Below are positions 5,050-6,615 of a stretch of 6,615 bases of DNA, piece after piece. Source of the stretch: PVC group bacterium (GTDB lineage: Bacteria; Verrucomicrobiota; Kiritimatiellia; SS1-B-03-39; UBA6053); assembly GCA_003565815.1 (NCBI GenBank), contig PXAS01000196.1:1-6615 (forward strand). Reading direction: 5' to 3'. Every line of letters begins with the position of its first letter. Within the stretch, counting starts at the first letter, position 1. The translations under genes were made by a program, and so were the position numbers. The notes under the pieces are model-generated. The model did no database searches. It worked only from the letters and a program-made list of their open reading frames with translations, and had not been told where the DNA came from.

Positions 5050-6459
5050 ATGTCCAATCACCCCAAAAACCTACCCGAAGCAGGACAACTTCCATCCGAC
5101 ACCATCGCCGCCGTGATCACGCCTCCCGGCGAGGGCGGGGTTTCCATCATACGCGTCAGCGGTCCACTGGCATATGCCATCGCCGACCAATGCTTTCTTT
5201 GCGCCCCTCCGCTTCCCTCCCGCCGCCCGGAAAATACATTTGTATATGGTCATGTGCGCTCTGACAATGAAAAGATTGATGAAGGCGTGTTGTTAATGTG
5301 GCGGAGCCCTCGGAGTTACACCTGCGAGGATGTGGTGGAATTCCAGTGTCATGGCGGCACCGCCACCGCCACCCGGGTACTTCGGGCCTGTCTGGACGCC
5401 GGGGCCCGGGCTGCGGATCCCGGCGAATTTACCCGCAGGGCCTTTTTGAATGGTCGGATCGATCTCCTTCAAGCGGAAGCAATTATGGATATTGTTCGTG
5501 CGCATTCCGCCCGGGCGCAGGCCGCAGCGCAACAACAACTTGAAGGCGGATTAAGCCGAAAATTCGATACCGTGTATGATGCCCTGATGCTGGTGGCGGC
5601 ACAGATTGAAGCCACCTTGGATTTTCCGGAAGACGAACTTCCCGAATCGGTTCCCCAAAAAATCAGGAGCGAAATTTCGTCCATCCAAACGCAAATCCGG
5701 GAACTCTTGGATACGTGGAACGAGGGACACCTTTTGCGGGACGGCGCCATGGTGGTGCTGAGTGGAAAACCCAATGTCGGGAAAAGCACCCTGCTCAATG
5801 CCCTGTTGGGACATGATCGCGCCATCGTTTCCGACATTCCCGGCACCACCCGCGACAGCATCGAAGCCGAATTTGTCTTGGACGGCGTTCCTCTTCACCT
5901 GGTGGATACGGCGGGATTGCGGGAATCGGAGGATTTTGTGGAGCGGGAGGGCATTCACCGCACCCGGAAGTATATCGAACGCGCCGACCTTCATTTGCAT
6001 CTGATTGACATGAGTCAACCCGCTGATGCCGAAAGTTATGACGCGCTTCGTGCCTTGGACCCCCGGAAAAGCATTTTGATTTGCAACAAAATCGATCTTC
6101 CCCAATTGTTCCACGTGGAACAATGGCCGGGGGTGCAACGCGTGGAAATGGCCCTGATCCAGGAAAAAGGTCTCCAAGAACTCAAAAAAGCCCTGAAAAG
6201 GCTTCTTTCCGACTCCATCGACCTCTCCGCGCGTCCACATGCGGTAATTTCCGAACGACACCGGAAGGTTTTGGAGGGTGTGGATCGGGAAATCCGGGAA
6301 GTCGCCAAGCTATTTCAATCCGATGATATGGAAGAAACGCTCGTTCTCACCATCCCCGCCCTCCGGGAGTCCCTGAAAGCACTGGGTCAGGTAACCGGGC
6401 GTGAATATCACGAAGACTTGCTCGATCAGGTCTTTTCCAGCTTCTGTATCGGGAAGTAG
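5050..6459 (+). CDS. mnmE: tRNA uridine-5-carboxymethylaminomethyl modification GTPase MnmE (TrmE)
   Basis: Predicted 469-aa GTPase that, with MnmG, installs the (carboxymethyl)aminomethyl group at U34 of tRNAs reading two-fold-degenerate codons, using methylene-THF as carbon donor. The N-terminal tetrahydrofolate-binding domain starts at DTIAAVITPPGEGGVSIIRVSG (17-38). The helical domain includes FQCHGG and DPGEFTRRAFLNGRIDLLQAEA. The G domain has G1 GKPNVGKS (239-246, with the K-loop Asn at 242), G2 GTTRD (265-269), G3 DTAG (286-289) followed by the catalytic Glu (292), and G4 NKID (346-349). The C-terminus is the invariant FCIGK with Cys466. Length is normal. The ATG at 5050 puts the THF domain at the usual distance from the N-terminus and skips repeat-coded sequence upstream. 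There is no Shine-Dalgarno sequence. A parS-like palindrome lies in codons 352-358. The partner mnmG is not in the window. Confidence 0.97.
   Translation: MSNHPKNLPEAGQLPSDTIAAVITPPGEGGVSIIRVSGPLAYAIADQCFLCAPPLPSRRPENTFVYGHVRSDNEKIDEGVLLMWRSPRSYTCEDVVEFQCHGGTATATRVLRACLDAGARAADPGEFTRRAFLNGRIDLLQAEAIMDIVRAHSARAQAAAQQQLEGGLSRKFDTVYDALMLVAAQIEATLDFPEDELPESVPQKIRSEISSIQTQIRELLDTWNEGHLLRDGAMVVLSGKPNVGKSTLLNALLGHDRAIVSDIPGTTRDSIEAEFVLDGVPLHLVDTAGLRESEDFVEREGIHRTRKYIERADLHLHLIDMSQPADAESYDALRALDPRKSILICNKIDLPQLFHVEQWPGVQRVEMALIQEKGLQELKKALKRLLSDSIDLSARPHAVISERHRKVLEGVDREIREVAKLFQSDDMEETLVLTIPALRESLKALGQVTGREYHEDLLDQVFSSFCIGK
6105..6124. other. parS-like centromere site (ParB-binding palindrome) inside mnmE
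   Basis: A perfect 20-bp palindrome contains TGTTCCACGTGGAACA (6107-6122). This matches the conserved chromosomal parS pattern, TGTTNCACGTGAAACA in Bacillus subtilis, in the GTTCCACGTGGAAC form known from pseudomonads. ParB binds such sites and spreads along DNA, recruiting SMC and ParA to segregate origins. Here it encodes Leu-Phe-His-Val-Glu-Gln just after the G4 motif of MnmE. mnmE commonly lies near oriC and the gidA/gidB/parAB cluster, where parS sites concentrate. Neither parA nor parB lies in the window, so function is inferred from the match. Confidence 0.8.
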
Positions 6460-6615
6460 ATGTGATGGGGAAGAAGGAGAGAGGGAAAAAGGGAATAGGG
6501 GTATTCACTTTACTGGACTAACCACAATATGTTGTACCGTCTTGTGCAAGGGTACTGAGAAATCGTGGTTTTAGAGCCCTGAAAATGGGAAAAAGCCTTC
6601 GGGGGAGTCCGAACG
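6460..6615. other. Region downstream of mnmE, purine-rich tail and possible RNA structure
   Basis: No gene is seen in the last 156 bases. A purine-rich tract (about 6467-6500) follows the mnmE stop. Next come nested inverted repeats: CTAACCAC (6518-6525) against GTGGTTTTAG (6565-6574), enclosing GTACC (6534-6538) with CTTG (6541-6544) against CAAG (6547-6550) and GGTAC (6551-6555). At the edge, the minus strand reads TTCGG-actccc-CCGAA-ggc-TTTTT (6609-6588), which resembles an intrinsic terminator for a minus-strand gene beyond the window. All of these are low-confidence structures. Confidence 0.35.

Noticed and set aside
5551..6261. Minus-strand open frame (236 codons) opposite mnmE
   Set aside because: It covers the invariant GTPase motifs of mnmE on the other strand and has no domain of its own.
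6568..6577. GTTTTAGAGC, identical to the start of a well-known type II CRISPR repeat
   Set aside because: Only one copy is present, with no repeat-spacer pattern, no cas gene and no match beyond ten bases, so it is chance.

Overview
The window is about 57% G+C by eye and reads as ordinary bacterial chromosome: five conserved housekeeping genes, one poorly characterised envelope-type gene, and gene-poor spacers rich in repeats and inverted repeats. Lineage cannot be proved from this sequence. Three things together suggest a Planctomycetes-Verrucomicrobia-Chlamydiae-type bacterium (Kiritimatiellota, Lentisphaerota or a relative): most starts lack a Shine-Dalgarno sequence, the spacers are full of iterated GTTGGAC/TTCGATGTT-like words and CCGAAAG heptamers, and a small proline-rich single-anchor protein of a kind I associate with those phyla is present. 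This is inference at low to moderate confidence.

Layout. Positions 152-2025 (+): rarA, a AAA+ ATPase that acts at stalled forks, overlaps by 1 nt a 5-formyltetrahydrofolate cyclo-ligase gene, which has the only strong ribosome binding site seen. Positions 2026-2301: a convergent spacer with a strong hairpin and degenerate repeats. Positions 3141-2302 (-): a SpoU/TrmH-family RNA 2'-O-methyltransferase. Positions 3142-3367: a divergent spacer largely made of a palindromic repeat element, one hairpin of which abuts the methyltransferase start codon. Positions 3368-4671 (+): an anchored, proline-rich protein of unknown function, translationally coupled to hypoxanthine phosphoribosyltransferase (hpt). 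Positions 4672-5049: a spacer with a 154-bp MITE/BIME-like element bounded by 30-bp inverted repeats, then heptamer tandem repeats. Positions 5050-6459 (+): mnmE, the tRNA U34-modifying GTPase. Positions 6460-6615: a purine-rich tail and possible RNA structure, with no gene visible.

How it fits together. Cyclo-ligase and MnmE both touch one-carbon folate metabolism: the first recycles 5-formyl-THF and the second uses methylene-THF. MnmE and the SpoU enzyme both modify RNA. Apart from the rarA/cyclo-ligase and envelope protein/hpt pairs, nothing shows that these genes form one system.

The most notable signal is a perfect 20-bp palindrome inside mnmE containing TGTTCCACGTGGAACA, which matches the ParB-binding parS centromere site. 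It suggests that the region lies in the origin-proximal domain of the chromosome. I found no defence system, CRISPR array, tRNA, rRNA or intact transposase gene.
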